The notes under the pieces were generated by a model. That model was given only the letters and a program-made list of their open reading frames with translations, made no database searches and had not been told where the DNA came from. From Hyphomicrobium_A sp964493785 (GTDB taxonomy: Bacteria > Pseudomonadota > Alphaproteobacteria > Rhizobiales > Hyphomicrobiaceae), in NCBI GenBank assembly GCA_964493785.1, contig CAZBPM010000002.1, forward strand, positions 183,206 through 247,205: a stretch of 64,000 nt of DNA, given 5' to 3'. The position numbers and the translations under genes are program-made. Every line of letters starts with the position of its first letter. Within the stretch, counting starts at the first letter, position 1. This document shows, piece after piece, positions 21,686 to 31,229 of this stretch.

Positions 21686-23195
21686 CGGCAAGAGCATCGG
21701 GCGCTGGAAATGGACGATGCCAATTCTCGAAGTCGAAGCGGCCCGTTTTGCGCGTCATTCGGCGATGGAACCGTCCCACCTGGGCGCGATAGTCGCGACG
21801 ATCCTTTCCGACCTCTCCGATATTAGCCGTTGTGGCAGCAGTCGTGAGCGAACCGTCGCGTCGCAATTGCACGATTAGTGGCCTGGGGCACGCCGCAACG
21901 ACACGCTTGCCGTAAAGTCTGACGAGGCGCTCAATATATTCAGCGTCTGCTTCGACGCGTACGCAATCCCAGTACCCGACCATCTGCAGTGCTGCAACGC
22001 GGCGGTACATCAGCGACGGGTAGCACGTCGCCCTTAAAAGCGTGCCCGGCCGTACCAATTCAAATCGGCCCTGCTCCGACATGCGAACTCCAACGCAGTA
22101 GCACGCGACAGCCTGCCGATTTTCTTCAAGCAGCCGCACCTGCTGCTCGATGCGTTCTGGATGGCTCCAATCGTCGGCATCCTGAGTTGTCACATACACG
22201 CCTCGAGCCGCGCGCAGTGCGCGATTGCGCGAAACATATGTGCCGACGTTCCTTTTGTTCCGCAGGAGCCGGATGCGGCTGTCGCTGCGCGCAAGCGCAT
22301 TTACGAGCTCCGCAGTGTGGTCCGTGCTGCAGTCGTCAACGACCAGAACCTCCAAATTGGCGTGGGTCTGCTGCAGCAATGATCGCAGCACCGCCGTCAA
22401 ATAACGCTCGCCGTTAAAGCAGCTGACGATGACAGATACCAACGGTCCGTCGAGGCTTGTCGGCAGTGCGCTACGGAAACCAGTAAGCAGGTCAAATCGG
22501 TTCGATTCGCCCTCCCCTGGATCCCGGAATTCCGGCGCCTCAAGCCCATCGCGCGTAAAAAACTCTTGCACGTGCGCGGTCCAACGCTCTTCAACGTCGA
22601 TTTGTGCGGTGGCGCGTATCAGACACGCCTCCAGGTCCAGCGAGTGCTGTGCGCCCTGAAATGATTCTGACGGTCGCATGCTATCTAAGGTGCTTAGCGC
22701 GGCACTTGGCGCAGCCCCCGACGCTTGCAGTATAGCGAGTTGTACGACGTACTGCTTCGGCAGGCCGATGCCGCGGGCGCGCATCTCGTCCAGAAAACTT
22801 AAGGCAGCCGCCTTGTCGCCGACCGCGATCCCGCATTCGACAGCGAGCGCCGCGGGCCACAGCGCGCCTGGTTCCATGCGCGCCAAATTTGCCAACTGAA
22901 GCTTGAGCCGGTCAGGTGCGAACGCCTCGATGATCTGGCGAATGCCTTTCCGCGAGAAGGATAAGCTGCCGTCGTATGCGATTGCCTTCGGCATCAGGAG
23001 GCGTGTAAGCCCAAGCCATAAGGCCGCTCCCGAAGAGCGCGACGTTCTGAGAAACAAGGCCCTTGCCAATCGCGACCGCGTGCCGGTCAGCGCCGTGCGT
23101 GCGGCGCCCGGCAAACTCGTCGCCGCCGAAATGAGACGCTGCACTCGGTGGGCCCCAACTGATCTCCCAGCGTTGGGCGAGCTTGGCGCTTTCAT
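21645..23195 (-). CDS. Large family 2 glycosyltransferase with N-terminal helical extension
   Basis: 516 residues. The GT-A domain is at about 253-460: SVIVSCFNGERYLTAVLRSL, VVDDCSTD, and the metal site QDADDWSHPER. It is preceded by about 240 residues of predicted helix containing repeat-like segments (ALSFLDEMRARGIG, ALSTLDSMRP) that may form TPR-like helices for partner binding. It is the last gene of the leftward run and ends inside the 3' end of the rightward glycosyltransferase. Acceptor unknown. Confidence 0.82.
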   Translation of the reverse strand: MKAPSSPNAGRSVGAHRVQRLISAATSLPGAARTALTGTRSRLARALFLRTSRSSGAALWLGLTRLLMPKAIAYDGSLSFSRKGIRQIIEAFAPDRLKLQLANLARMEPGALWPAALAVECGIAVGDKAAALSFLDEMRARGIGLPKQYVVQLAILQASGAAPSAALSTLDSMRPSESFQGAQHSLDLEACLIRATAQIDVEERWTAHVQEFFTRDGLEAPEFRDPGEGESNRFDLLTGFRSALPTSLDGPLVSVIVSCFNGERYLTAVLRSLLQQTHANLEVLVVDDCSTDHTAELVNALARSDSRIRLLRNKRNVGTYVSRNRALRAARGVYVTTQDADDWSHPERIEQQVRLLEENRQAVACYCVGVRMSEQGRFELVRPGTLLRATCYPSLMYRRVAALQMVGYWDCVRVEADAEYIERLVRLYGKRVVAACPRPLIVQLRRDGSLTTAATTANIGEVGKDRRDYRAQVGRFHRRMTRKTGRFDFENWHRPFPAPDALAVSDERVREALTWE

Positions 23196-23272
23196 AGCTG
23201 AAACTCACTCAATACCGGTCACCGGAAATCCAGCTCTCCTAAATCAGTCCGATCTTCCGACCAGCAGGTCTT

Positions 23273-25087
23273 CTAGGCGACTCGCGGCTCCCGAAATTGC
23301 AACCGATAGAGGCGCGCGTAAGCCCCGTCGCGCGCCATAAGCTGCTCGTGATTTCCCGCCTCGACCATGCGTCCGCCGTCGATGACGTAGATCTTCTGGG
23401 CGTTCCTCACTGTGGCGAAGCGATGCGCGATTACGATGGTCGTACGTCCGACCATCAGTTTGCTCAACGTCTCCTGGATGATCTGCTCCGTCTCGCTGTC
23501 CAGAGCCGACGTTGGCTCGTCGAGCAGCAGGACCGGAGCGTTCTTTAAGAATGCGCGTGCGATGGAAATGCGCTGGCGCTGACCGCCCGAGACCATATTC
23601 CCCAGCTCTCCCACCGGCGTGTCGTAGCCGCGGGGCAACTGCTTGATGAAGTCGTGGGCGTGCGCTGCGCGCGCCGCCTTTTCGAGTTCCGCGTCGCTGC
23701 TATTGGGATTGACCGCCAGGAGGTTGTCGCGGACCGAGCCGTCGAACAGGAACACATCCTGGCTGACAACAGAGATGCTCTTGCGCCATGACGTCAGCGA
23801 AACCGCGCTTATCGGCTGGCCGTCGATCGAGACCACTCCGGCGGCCGCCGGCCAGAAGCCCTGAAGCAATCCGAAGATCGTGGATTTTCCGCCGCCGGAC
23901 GCTCCGACAAGAGCAGTCACCTCACCGCTCTTGGCCGTGAGCGAGACGTCGCTCAGGATGGGTTTGCCCTTACGGTAAGCAAAGTCCACATGGTCGAGCG
24001 CCACGTCGCCTCGGCGTATTAAAAGCGCCGGAGCGCTCGGTTTGTCAGGCTCCGAGACCGGCGTGTCGAGGATATCGAACATGAGTCCGACTCCCACCGA
24101 CAGGTTGCGCAACTGCAGGTGAAACTTTGAAAGGCGCCGTGCAGGATCGGCGGCCAGCAGCAGAGCTGTGATGAATGCGATGAAGTTGCCGGGCGTCGTC
24201 ACCCCCGAACTAAGCTGCATGCCGGTGTAGGCCACGACCGCCGCCACGGAGAGGCCGCCCAGCGTCTCGATCAGCGGATTGACGCCAGCCTGGACCGTCG
24301 CAACCTTGTTCGCGCTCGCCTCCATCGTGTCGATGGCGTTCTGCATGCGCTTGCGAAAGAGGTCTTCAAGCTGGAAAGATTTGATCAGCCTAATACCCTG
24401 GGCCGTTTCCCGCACTACTCCGATGGATTTTGCTGTCGTTGCCGCCTCGACCTGTCCACCTTTGCGCGCAACGTGTCCCATCCTACGGACGGCGAAGCCT
24501 GCGATCGGCCCAACGACCAGCACGACGAGTGACATCATCGGATCCTGGGTGACCATCACGATGATGAGCCCGATCAGCGTAAGCAGGTCACGACCGAAGC
24601 TGACAGCCACTAGGTTGAGCAGACTGCGGGCTGCGCTCGCCGCTCTCGACGTGCGCATGATCAGGTCGCTCGAGTTATAATCCTCGAAGAACGACACGTT
24701 CATGCGCAAAAGATGCTCGTAGATCTTTCTCTGGAAGTCGGCGACCAGTCGGCTGCCAATGCGGCTCAGCCAGAGCTCCTGGGTATAGGACGCGGCGCCT
24801 TTCACAACGAAGATTGCGATGATGGCAATCGGAAGCCATGTTATCGCTGACTGGTCGCGTCGGACGAAGATGTCGTTGACGATGTCCTTCATCATCCATG
24901 CGGAGAGTGCGGTCGCCCCCGAAGCTATAGCCATGAGAAGAAGCGCGAGGGCGTAACGCCACGCATACTCTCGCCAACGTTCCTGCACCAAGCGCAGCAC
25001 GACAGCCCAGGGCGAAACCGCAGCCGAGGATTTGCTCTTGCGGGGCATACCCGCCCCAGGCCTCGATTCTTGCATGTGCTCACCCAC
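23273..25087 (-). CDS. MsbA-type ABC exporter (fused membrane and ATPase domains)
   Basis: 604-residue half-transporter that would act as a homodimer in the inner membrane. The six-helix exporter domain spans about 40-340, the ATPase about 360-600. Walker A GASGGGKST is at 395-403, the signature is VSGGQRQR, Walker B is VLLLDEPTSALD, and a switch His follows in IAHR. An ATG four codons in (MQESRP) is an alternative start. Relatives export lipid-linked sugars, lipid A or peptides. In this cluster of glycosyltransferases a glycolipid or small modified product is more likely than lipid A, but this is inference. Confidence 0.88.
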   Translation of the reverse strand: MGEHMQESRPGAGMPRKSKSSAAVSPWAVVLRLVQERWREYAWRYALALLLMAIASGATALSAWMMKDIVNDIFVRRDQSAITWLPIAIIAIFVVKGAASYTQELWLSRIGSRLVADFQRKIYEHLLRMNVSFFEDYNSSDLIMRTSRAASAARSLLNLVAVSFGRDLLTLIGLIIVMVTQDPMMSLVVLVVGPIAGFAVRRMGHVARKGGQVEAATTAKSIGVVRETAQGIRLIKSFQLEDLFRKRMQNAIDTMEASANKVATVQAGVNPLIETLGGLSVAAVVAYTGMQLSSGVTTPGNFIAFITALLLAADPARRLSKFHLQLRNLSVGVGLMFDILDTPVSEPDKPSAPALLIRRGDVALDHVDFAYRKGKPILSDVSLTAKSGEVTALVGASGGGKSTIFGLLQGFWPAAAGVVSIDGQPISAVSLTSWRKSISVVSQDVFLFDGSVRDNLLAVNPNSSDAELEKAARAAHAHDFIKQLPRGYDTPVGELGNMVSGGQRQRISIARAFLKNAPVLLLDEPTSALDSETEQIIQETLSKLMVGRTTIVIAHRFATVRNAQKIYVIDGGRMVEAGNHEQLMARDGAYARLYRLQFREPRVA

Positions 25088-25304
25088 CTATCGACACGCG
25101 ATACAAAGCCGTCTTCGAGGGCCAATGCGGCCTGGAAGTACTCCCCCACGATATCCCGTAACATCTCGCCGCAAGTGGGGGCAATTGCTGCGTTTCGAGG
25201 ACCTTAATTCGACACGCGTCAGGTCGGGACAATGGACCCACCGGAGAGGCGGGCCGGTCAAGCAGGGCGGAATTGCGGCGGCGGGTCGTGCACCAATACA
25301 TCGG

Positions 25305-26933
25305 CTATCTCAGCAGCAATGCAGCGAATAGAAGATGCGAAACGGGGGAGCCGGCAGATGCGCTCGTGAGCTGCTGCATCTCGGCTGCCTTTCGCGCAAC
25401 CGTTACTGCCTGATCGACGTACTCGGTCCGGAACAGCCCGCTGCGCCGCAGTCCGCCTTCATGACGAAGGAGGTCGTCGAGCAAGCGGGACCAGATGTCC
25501 TGATGGCCGTCGGCCGCGTCCCCCACGTCAGGCTCACCAGGCGAAGTTGACGTGTACACGATGCCCGGCTGAAGCCGATCGAGCGCATTCCTGATGTCCG
25601 TGAAGTCCCGCTTGTGCCGCCTGTCAGGTGCCTTACCGCGCGTGTCGTATGGCATATCGACGATGCCCTGCGCGCAATTCATCATCAGGTCGACAAGGAA
25701 TTGCGCGCGCTTACGCTGCTTTGGTGGGCAAATGGCCGACGCCCTCCGGAAGAAGGAGCTAGAAAGTGGGGAGGCCTGATAGATGTACTGTGGCGAGCGG
25801 CCTCCGTGCATTCGATCGCGATAGTGGCGATAGTGCAGTGTAAGTGGATCGAGGTCGGCCTCGAACCCGCGCTGGAGGCCGGCGATGTCGCTCAACACCG
25901 CAGCGCGAAACTCCTCGAAATGATTGCCGGATGAAAAGACGCCGCGCTGCGCGTCCAGCATCCTTGTCAGCGTACGAGATCTGAAGAACGGCCGATGGGC
26001 TTCTCCTCCGGCTCCACCGATGGTGAGCGACATCGGATTGGGATGCTTCGACGGAAAGTAGATGGGTGTATAGATGCCAAGGCAGAGACGCCGCCACCGT
26101 TCGTATGCGCCACGGGCTGTCAAAGGCCTATCCAGATGATGCCGGCGGCGCGAGTTCAGCGCGAGCCCGTAGTGCTTTGCCAGGCCTTTGGCGATCGCAA
26201 GATCTTGTTGCGCGGTTTCCTTGCTGACAAAGGTTACCCTGCTGAACCCTGCCGAGGACCGCTGCGCCGCTGCGAGCAGAAGGCTCAGTACCGCGCGAGA
26301 GTCTCGTCCTCCGGTCAATTTGCACGCGACGTCGAGATCGGACATTACGAGCGCGCCCATGCGGGCCACCCAGACTCGAAGCGATTCCGCCAATGCATCG
26401 GCGTAGCTGGGGCCTCTGAGATCCAGCTCTTCTACGCGATCTGTACGGGCCGTCGCCAATGAACGCTTTTTGGTGACCGGGTCCTCGCGAACGATGGCCT
26501 GCTCGGTTGCGGGGATGAGCCGGATTTCGCCCACCGCCGTCTGCAAAGAAGCAATCTGGTTTCCGAAGGCGCCCGGGATGAAGAATCCCGCCAGATGTGC
26601 GGACCGGAGTGTAACGGGTAGCGATCTAGCGCGGGCATACTCAACCAACGATACAATAGAGTTTGAGAGGGCCCAGGCATCTCCCGATCTGTAAGCGAAC
26701 AGTTTATAGTAGCCGCTGAAGTCGGTTCCTATTGTTGCCGAACCCTCGTGCGCATTGACGACGATGTACGCTCCATCTTCCCCGGGCTCGATACGTTTTC
26801 GTTCACGCTCGGCATACTTCTGATACCCCAGGTCGCCGACAACCACGTCGGATCCAGTGAAGCAGACACCAATCAGCTTCCGTTGGGGCAGCACGCCGTC
26901 ATGCGAGAACAGAACGTCGTCAGACTCTTGCAT
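25305..26933 (-). CDS. Asparagine-synthase-like ATP-pyrophosphatase without a glutaminase cysteine
   Basis: 542 residues related to class B asparagine synthetase. The synthetase domain has a PP-loop KLTGGRDSRA (T207-S212), expected to bind ATP and adenylate a carboxylate. The N-terminal part resembles the glutaminase fold (TDFSGYYKLFAYRSGD) but starts MQESDD, lacking the Cys2 nucleophile, so glutamine hydrolysis is not expected. Such proteins occur in polysaccharide clusters and, in a different form, as lasso-peptide cyclases. No lasso leader peptidase or RRE gene is adjacent. Possible role: amide formation on a sugar acid or peptide. The 217 bases to the next gene hold no supported frame. 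Confidence 0.75.
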   Translation of the reverse strand: MQESDDVLFSHDGVLPQRKLIGVCFTGSDVVVGDLGYQKYAERERKRIEPGEDGAYIVVNAHEGSATIGTDFSGYYKLFAYRSGDAWALSNSIVSLVEYARARSLPVTLRSAHLAGFFIPGAFGNQIASLQTAVGEIRLIPATEQAIVREDPVTKKRSLATARTDRVEELDLRGPSYADALAESLRVWVARMGALVMSDLDVACKLTGGRDSRAVLSLLLAAAQRSSAGFSRVTFVSKETAQQDLAIAKGLAKHYGLALNSRRRHHLDRPLTARGAYERWRRLCLGIYTPIYFPSKHPNPMSLTIGGAGGEAHRPFFRSRTLTRMLDAQRGVFSSGNHFEEFRAAVLSDIAGLQRGFEADLDPLTLHYRHYRDRMHGGRSPQYIYQASPLSSSFFRRASAICPPKQRKRAQFLVDLMMNCAQGIVDMPYDTRGKAPDRRHKRDFTDIRNALDRLQPGIVYTSTSPGEPDVGDAADGHQDIWSRLLDDLLRHEGGLRRSGLFRTEYVDQAVTVARKAAEMQQLTSASAGSPVSHLLFAALLLR

Positions 26934-27010
26934 AGGTATTCCGGTCGCCGTGTTTCGCGAGAGTCCAGCTCGCTTGCGAAGACGCAGCGCACGTTGCTTC
27001 CAGGCCCAGA

Positions 27011-28063
27011 TTACGCTTTCTCAAGAACCCAAGCCTTCCTTGCGCGTCCGTGGTGAATTTCACGAGCAGACGAGAACATTCCGTTGGCTGCGAAAGCACG
27101 GTATTCATCGTCGGCGTTGATCTCCACCTCTGCCAGGACGAACTTCCGAATGTTCTGGGCCACTACCGCGAGACTACGTTGCAGAGATCTTGGGTCGCCT
27201 CGCTTCAGGTGCACGATCGCAGTATCGAACGCCGCGTCTCGCCCCAAAGTGCTCAAGTCGCCGTCGACTCGATAGGAAACGCTTGGATAGGCGCCATCGA
27301 ACATCGCGAGGCGGGTCGCAAGATTGACCAACCGTGGCGACGTCTCCAATCCTACGCACTCCCTTGCGCCTCTCGCTTTCGCAAGCAGGCACGCCGTGCC
27401 TGCGTTGCAACCAATGTCTAGAACTGTCTTGTCTTCCAAGGTTTCGCGCGGCGCTGCCGCAATCCAGTGACGGACTTCTCCTGCTTGGCCGCGTGCGACC
27501 AACTCGCCTCTAAGGTAGATACTCTCCTTCGGTCGCTCGAACATGCCTCCATCGAAAAACTCAGGCGCCTGGGAATACATCATCAGCGCGAGATCGACCG
27601 GGAGGCGTTCGCACGCTATCGAGCGGTTCAGCGCCGCGGCAAATGACAGGCGATGATTGCCGTCGAGCGCGAAGGGAACCTTGGATGCAGCGAGGGTGAC
27701 GAGCGTTGGGCGGGGCATAGCGATGCCCTTCTCATACGCCCGAAAGTGACCGGCAAATGCCCTTACTCGACCTGCAAACTCGGCTCTGCGGTCCTCGCCC
27801 CAACTCGCTGCGAGGTATGACGAATAGAATTCTTCAGCTTTCGAGAGATCAGCCTTTCCAGCCAGTGCGGCTGCCAACTGATAGTGCGGCGTATCCTTGA
27901 TCGTCACATCGGTCCGGCCAAGCCGGTTGTAGAAGAACTCCGCCGTCGACGCCTTGAACTGGTAGAAGCCGAGCTCTCCCACCTCGCTTGCGCCTATATG
28001 CACGATCCGCCGCTGGATCAGGCGACGCAGTTGGCGCACACGCTTGGCCCCGACAAGCTTCAT
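27011..28063 (-). CDS. ParB-like domain fused to a SAM-dependent methyltransferase
   Basis: 350 residues. The N-terminal half contains DGNHRLSFAAAL (134-145), which resembles the ParB/sulfiredoxin-type DGxHR motif that can bind nucleotides. The C-terminal half is a class I methyltransferase with motif I VLDIGCNAGTACLL (214-227) followed by an acidic GLE after the second strand. The ATG abuts the TAG of the upstream pyruvyl transferase with no gap, so the two are translationally linked. Likely methylates a sugar or other small product of the cluster; substrate unknown. Confidence 0.7.
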   Translation of the reverse strand: MKLVGAKRVRQLRRLIQRRIVHIGASEVGELGFYQFKASTAEFFYNRLGRTDVTIKDTPHYQLAAALAGKADLSKAEEFYSSYLAASWGEDRRAEFAGRVRAFAGHFRAYEKGIAMPRPTLVTLAASKVPFALDGNHRLSFAAALNRSIACERLPVDLALMMYSQAPEFFDGGMFERPKESIYLRGELVARGQAGEVRHWIAAAPRETLEDKTVLDIGCNAGTACLLAKARGARECVGLETSPRLVNLATRLAMFDGAYPSVSYRVDGDLSTLGRDAAFDTAIVHLKRGDPRSLQRSLAVVAQNIRKFVLAEVEINADDEYRAFAANGMFSSAREIHHGRARKAWVLEKA

Positions 28064-28936
28064 CTATGCACGCAATCGGACGTGATCAGCGGAGGCAAAC
28101 GGGCACGCTTCCAGAAGGCGCCCTGACACTGGTGAGAGGTCGATCCTGTCCGCAGCAGAGGCTGCTTCTAAAAGAGCCATCGTTGCGGTCGGCGAACGCG
28201 GATCGACTATGATCGCCTTCTGGGGCGCGAGGCCTGCACCGAGAAAGTAATCATCGAACTTGAAGCTCCCACCGATCACCTTATCCGACAGGACGATGCG
28301 CGCGGCAGGAACGCCATAAGCTTGCGCGATGATGATGCCGTGCAAGGAGGAAGATACGACCGCGTCGCAGGACGCAATGTCGTCGACAACGGGCTCAACG
28401 TCTCGCCGCACGTCGATGATCCGCACGTCTTCGCGATTGCCGAAAAGCGCTGATGCCAGGTCGAAATCCTTGAAGTGGGGCACAATCCCCAGCCGCTGCG
28501 TTCTCGTCTTCAAGCGCGGGGTGTAAAATCGCGGCAGCAGAATGCCAGGATCGCCGTAAACCTCTGGGCAGCTGTAGCCGAGACGGGTGCAGATCTCCCG
28601 CGAGAGGGGGCCTCGAACGGCATGGATGATCTTCGGCGCGGGGAACCGGGCATCCGGCTTTATGGCGCCACTTCCCCAGACGATCGCCTGCCCCGATTGG
28701 CGGATGTGGCCCAGGATGCTGCCGCATGTGAGATGATATGCGCCGAGCCGACGCTTGCGGGCATCCCGAAAGTGCGGTCGACGCCCTGTCAGCTTCTCGA
28801 ACAGATACGGCCCAATCCAATCGCCGAAATTGATGCCATCAGGTTCCTTGTAATACCAATATAGACTGCGACCGGAAGCGATACCGCTGCGGGCAAGAAG
28901 GTCTGATGGCCTGAAGCTATCCAGCGCATTCGCCAT
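28064..28936 (-). CDS. Polysaccharide pyruvyl transferase family protein
   Basis: 290 residues of the CsaB/GumL-like family, which transfers pyruvate from phosphoenolpyruvate to sugars as a ketal. Features: NFGDWIGPYLFEKLTGR near the N-terminus, WGSGAI, the RGPLSREI stretch, YGDPGILLP, and a C-terminal SSLHGIIIAQAYGVPA motif typical of the family. Start ATG 28936 is chosen for the AAGGGGGG RBS before it; it overlaps the end of the upstream glycosyltransferase by 20 bases. A longer frame upstream exists but lies inside that glycosyltransferase. Suggests that the glycan made here is pyruvylated. Confidence 0.82.
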   Translation of the reverse strand: MANALDSFRPSDLLARSGIASGRSLYWYYKEPDGINFGDWIGPYLFEKLTGRRPHFRDARKRRLGAYHLTCGSILGHIRQSGQAIVWGSGAIKPDARFPAPKIIHAVRGPLSREICTRLGYSCPEVYGDPGILLPRFYTPRLKTRTQRLGIVPHFKDFDLASALFGNREDVRIIDVRRDVEPVVDDIASCDAVVSSSLHGIIIAQAYGVPAARIVLSDKVIGGSFKFDDYFLGAGLAPQKAIIVDPRSPTATMALLEAASAADRIDLSPVSGRLLEACPFASADHVRLRA

Positions 28937-29909
28937 CGGTGCCCCCCTTGATCTGCAGTCTGCGTACGTCAGACCTTCGGCCGGTCCATTCACCGTAACG
29001 CATGGCTGCAATCGTTCCATGCTTGGCGGCCTTGCGTACATTCAGGCTTACGGCGCCGCCGATTGCTTTGAGTGCGTGCACCGCGACTTTGCGAAAACCG
29101 GCGAGTTCGTCGCTTCTGCCTAAGCATGAAAGGCGCGCGGCGCGCGATCGTCCGATCCTTGCGTAGCGCTTCAACACTTCGGTGAAGCGCAGCTCGTGCG
29201 GCTTGATGACATGGAGCACGAGAGCAGCCGGCGCGAATATCAGCGAGTTCTCTCTGCCCCGCAAAACCTCATAAGCGAACCGGACATCTTCACCACCAAA
29301 TCCCCCCGCTACTCCAAAATTGTTCGAACCTTCATCAAACCTGTGTGTCGTCCCCACTGCCGATTTGCGGACCATGAGGTTCGCACCCTTGGCTTGGCTT
29401 GCACTGCATGGTCCCTCCGGGCGATCCTTGGGGCTGCACCCGTACGACAGACCGATATTCGTTAGATGCACTAGCCAATGCGGGGGCTTGGCGCAGGGCC
29501 ATGCCGGCCTGATCTGCCCCGTGAACACGTCATGTCCGGGAAACCGATCGGATGCATCGCGGAAGGCTTGCAACCAGGTGCCTGACGGGATGATGTCGTC
29601 GTCGATAAAGACGACCAATTTTCCGCGGGCTTCCGAAAGCCCCCGGTTCAGGCCAAACGATTTTCCCTTACGCGGCTCAGCTATAAGTCTGATTGGAAGG
29701 CCTGCATTGGACACATAGTCCGTAACGGCCTCTATCGTTCGGTCGCTGCTTGCATTGTCGATTATAAGCAGCTCGGACTGGCCGGCGGCGCGCATCGCTT
29801 CAAACACGGCCGGTAGCGTATCGCGAAGACGCGCATGTCCGTTGTGGGTTGTGATGATGACGCTGATTTCAACGTCGTGCGCGCTCCGATGTGGCTGCTT
29901 GATTTCCAT
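28917..29909 (-). CDS. Family 2 glycosyltransferase
   Basis: 330 residues. GT-A landmarks: SVIITTHNGHARLRDTLPAV, IIDNASSDRT, and the metal site FIDDDIIPS. A GGEDVRFAYEVLRG segment matches the ED acceptor region of family 2 enzymes. It starts three bases after the HlyD gene stop, so sugar transfer and secretion genes share a transcript, which is the main hint that the glycan pathway is tied to the secreted product. Confidence 0.87.
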   Translation of the reverse strand: MEIKQPHRSAHDVEISVIITTHNGHARLRDTLPAVFEAMRAAGQSELLIIDNASSDRTIEAVTDYVSNAGLPIRLIAEPRKGKSFGLNRGLSEARGKLVVFIDDDIIPSGTWLQAFRDASDRFPGHDVFTGQIRPAWPCAKPPHWLVHLTNIGLSYGCSPKDRPEGPCSASQAKGANLMVRKSAVGTTHRFDEGSNNFGVAGGFGGEDVRFAYEVLRGRENSLIFAPAALVLHVIKPHELRFTEVLKRYARIGRSRAARLSCLGRSDELAGFRKVAVHALKAIGGAVSLNVRKAAKHGTIAAMRYGEWTGRRSDVRRLQIKGGTDGECAG

Positions 29910-29912
29910 CGA

Positions 29913-31226
29913 TCACCTTTCGCGGAAAGCGCGAGAGAACTGATCTTCGATGGGCTTTACGAGATAGGACAGCGCGGTGCGGTCGTGCGTTTTGATGTGC
30001 ACCTCGGCCGGCATGCCCGGAACGAGCTTGCCGCCGTTGAGACGCTTCAGCTCGGCTTCCGTGATCTCAATGCGGCCGGTGTAATAGCTATCACCGGTTC
30101 GCGGATCCTGCGCTAGGTCGGCCGATATCGACTTGATGGTGCCGACGAGCTCGGGCGTCGTGCGCGTGTTGAAGGCCGCAAAGCGAAGCATCGCTGTGCG
30201 GCTGGCGATCACCTGATCGATGTCATGGGGTGAGATCTTCGCCTCGACCACCAGCTTGTCGCTATCGGGCACGATGAGCAAAACCGTCTCGCCAGCATTG
30301 ATCACCCCTCCGACGGTGTGAACGGCAAGCTGGTGCACCATACCGGACTGCGGTGCCTTAAGCTCAACACGCTTCAGCTGATCCTCGGCGGCAACGCGCC
30401 GCTCGCCGTACTCGGCGAGCTTGCTCTGCGTCTCGCGCAGCTCCTTAACGACCTCGGTGCGTGCATCCTGATCTATGCGCAGGATTTGTAGCTCGATCTC
30501 CGTCACGCGCCCGCGCGTCTGGGCCGCAGAAGATTTGAGCTGGCCGTGCTCACCTTCCAGCCGGGCTGCCTCCCGGCGCAAGGCCACCATGGTGGAAGCC
30601 GTGACGAGTTTCTTTTCTTCGAGCGTCTCCAGGTCTTGGAGCTGCTTGGCAATAAGTTGTATCTCGCGCGCCTTGGCGTCGATCTGCCCGGATATACCGG
30701 CGAACTCCTGGTCGAGCTGGCTGATGCGCTCTCGAAGCTGCGACTTCTGCCCTTCCCGAGAGTCGCGGCGGCTGTCGAACAGATTGCGCTCACCCTTGAG
30801 GATCTCTTCTACATCAGCATTGGTAGCAGACGCCGACAATGCCTTAGGCAGAAGCACCTCTCGCGTACCGTCGCGCTCGGCGACCAGGCGCGCTTCGCGG
30901 ATGGTCAACTCGCTGAGCTGCTTAGTGATCATCTGCAGATTGGCGCGCGTCACCGTCTCATCAAGCCGCAGCAGCAGATCGCCGGCGTGCACGAAGTCGC
31001 CATTCTTGACGAAAATCTCGCCGACGATGCCGCCCGAGGGATGCTGTACCTTCTTGACGTTGCTCTCTACGACAACGGTGCCCTGCGCGATCACTGCTCC
31101 GGCAATCTCGGTCTGCGCGGCCCAAACGCCGACGCCGCCGACGAGCGCGAATATGATGGCGAAGCCCGCCACAAGATAGCGACCGACGCGGCCGAGATCG
31201 CCCGGGAGGGGATTGCGGTCGCTCAT
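29913..31226 (-). CDS. Type I secretion membrane fusion protein (HlyD/PrtE family)
   Basis: 437-residue periplasmic adaptor linking the ABC exporter to an outer membrane TolC-type channel. One N-terminal transmembrane helix (VAGFAIIFALVGGVGVWAA), split biotinyl-lipoyl halves (HPSGGIVGEIFVKNGDFV and APQSGMVHQLAVHTVGG), and a long alpha-helical hairpin (about 100-280). The family C-terminal motif is GMPAEVHIKTHDRTALSYL. It lies three bases after the PrtD gene. No TolC homolog is in the window. Confidence 0.93.
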   Translation of the reverse strand: MSDRNPLPGDLGRVGRYLVAGFAIIFALVGGVGVWAAQTEIAGAVIAQGTVVVESNVKKVQHPSGGIVGEIFVKNGDFVHAGDLLLRLDETVTRANLQMITKQLSELTIREARLVAERDGTREVLLPKALSASATNADVEEILKGERNLFDSRRDSREGQKSQLRERISQLDQEFAGISGQIDAKAREIQLIAKQLQDLETLEEKKLVTASTMVALRREAARLEGEHGQLKSSAAQTRGRVTEIELQILRIDQDARTEVVKELRETQSKLAEYGERRVAAEDQLKRVELKAPQSGMVHQLAVHTVGGVINAGETVLLIVPDSDKLVVEAKISPHDIDQVIASRTAMLRFAAFNTRTTPELVGTIKSISADLAQDPRTGDSYYTGRIEITEAELKRLNGGKLVPGMPAEVHIKTHDRTALSYLVKPIEDQFSRAFRER

Positions 31227-31229
31227 GGC

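Noticed and set aside
20490..28063. Lasso-peptide or similar RiPP cluster (short peptide plus asparagine-synthase-like enzyme plus ABC exporter)
   Set aside because: No leader peptidase, no RRE/PqqD-like protein, and the peptide lacks a lasso core pattern (ring Gly followed by Asp/Glu at 7-9). Kept only as a possibility in the findings.
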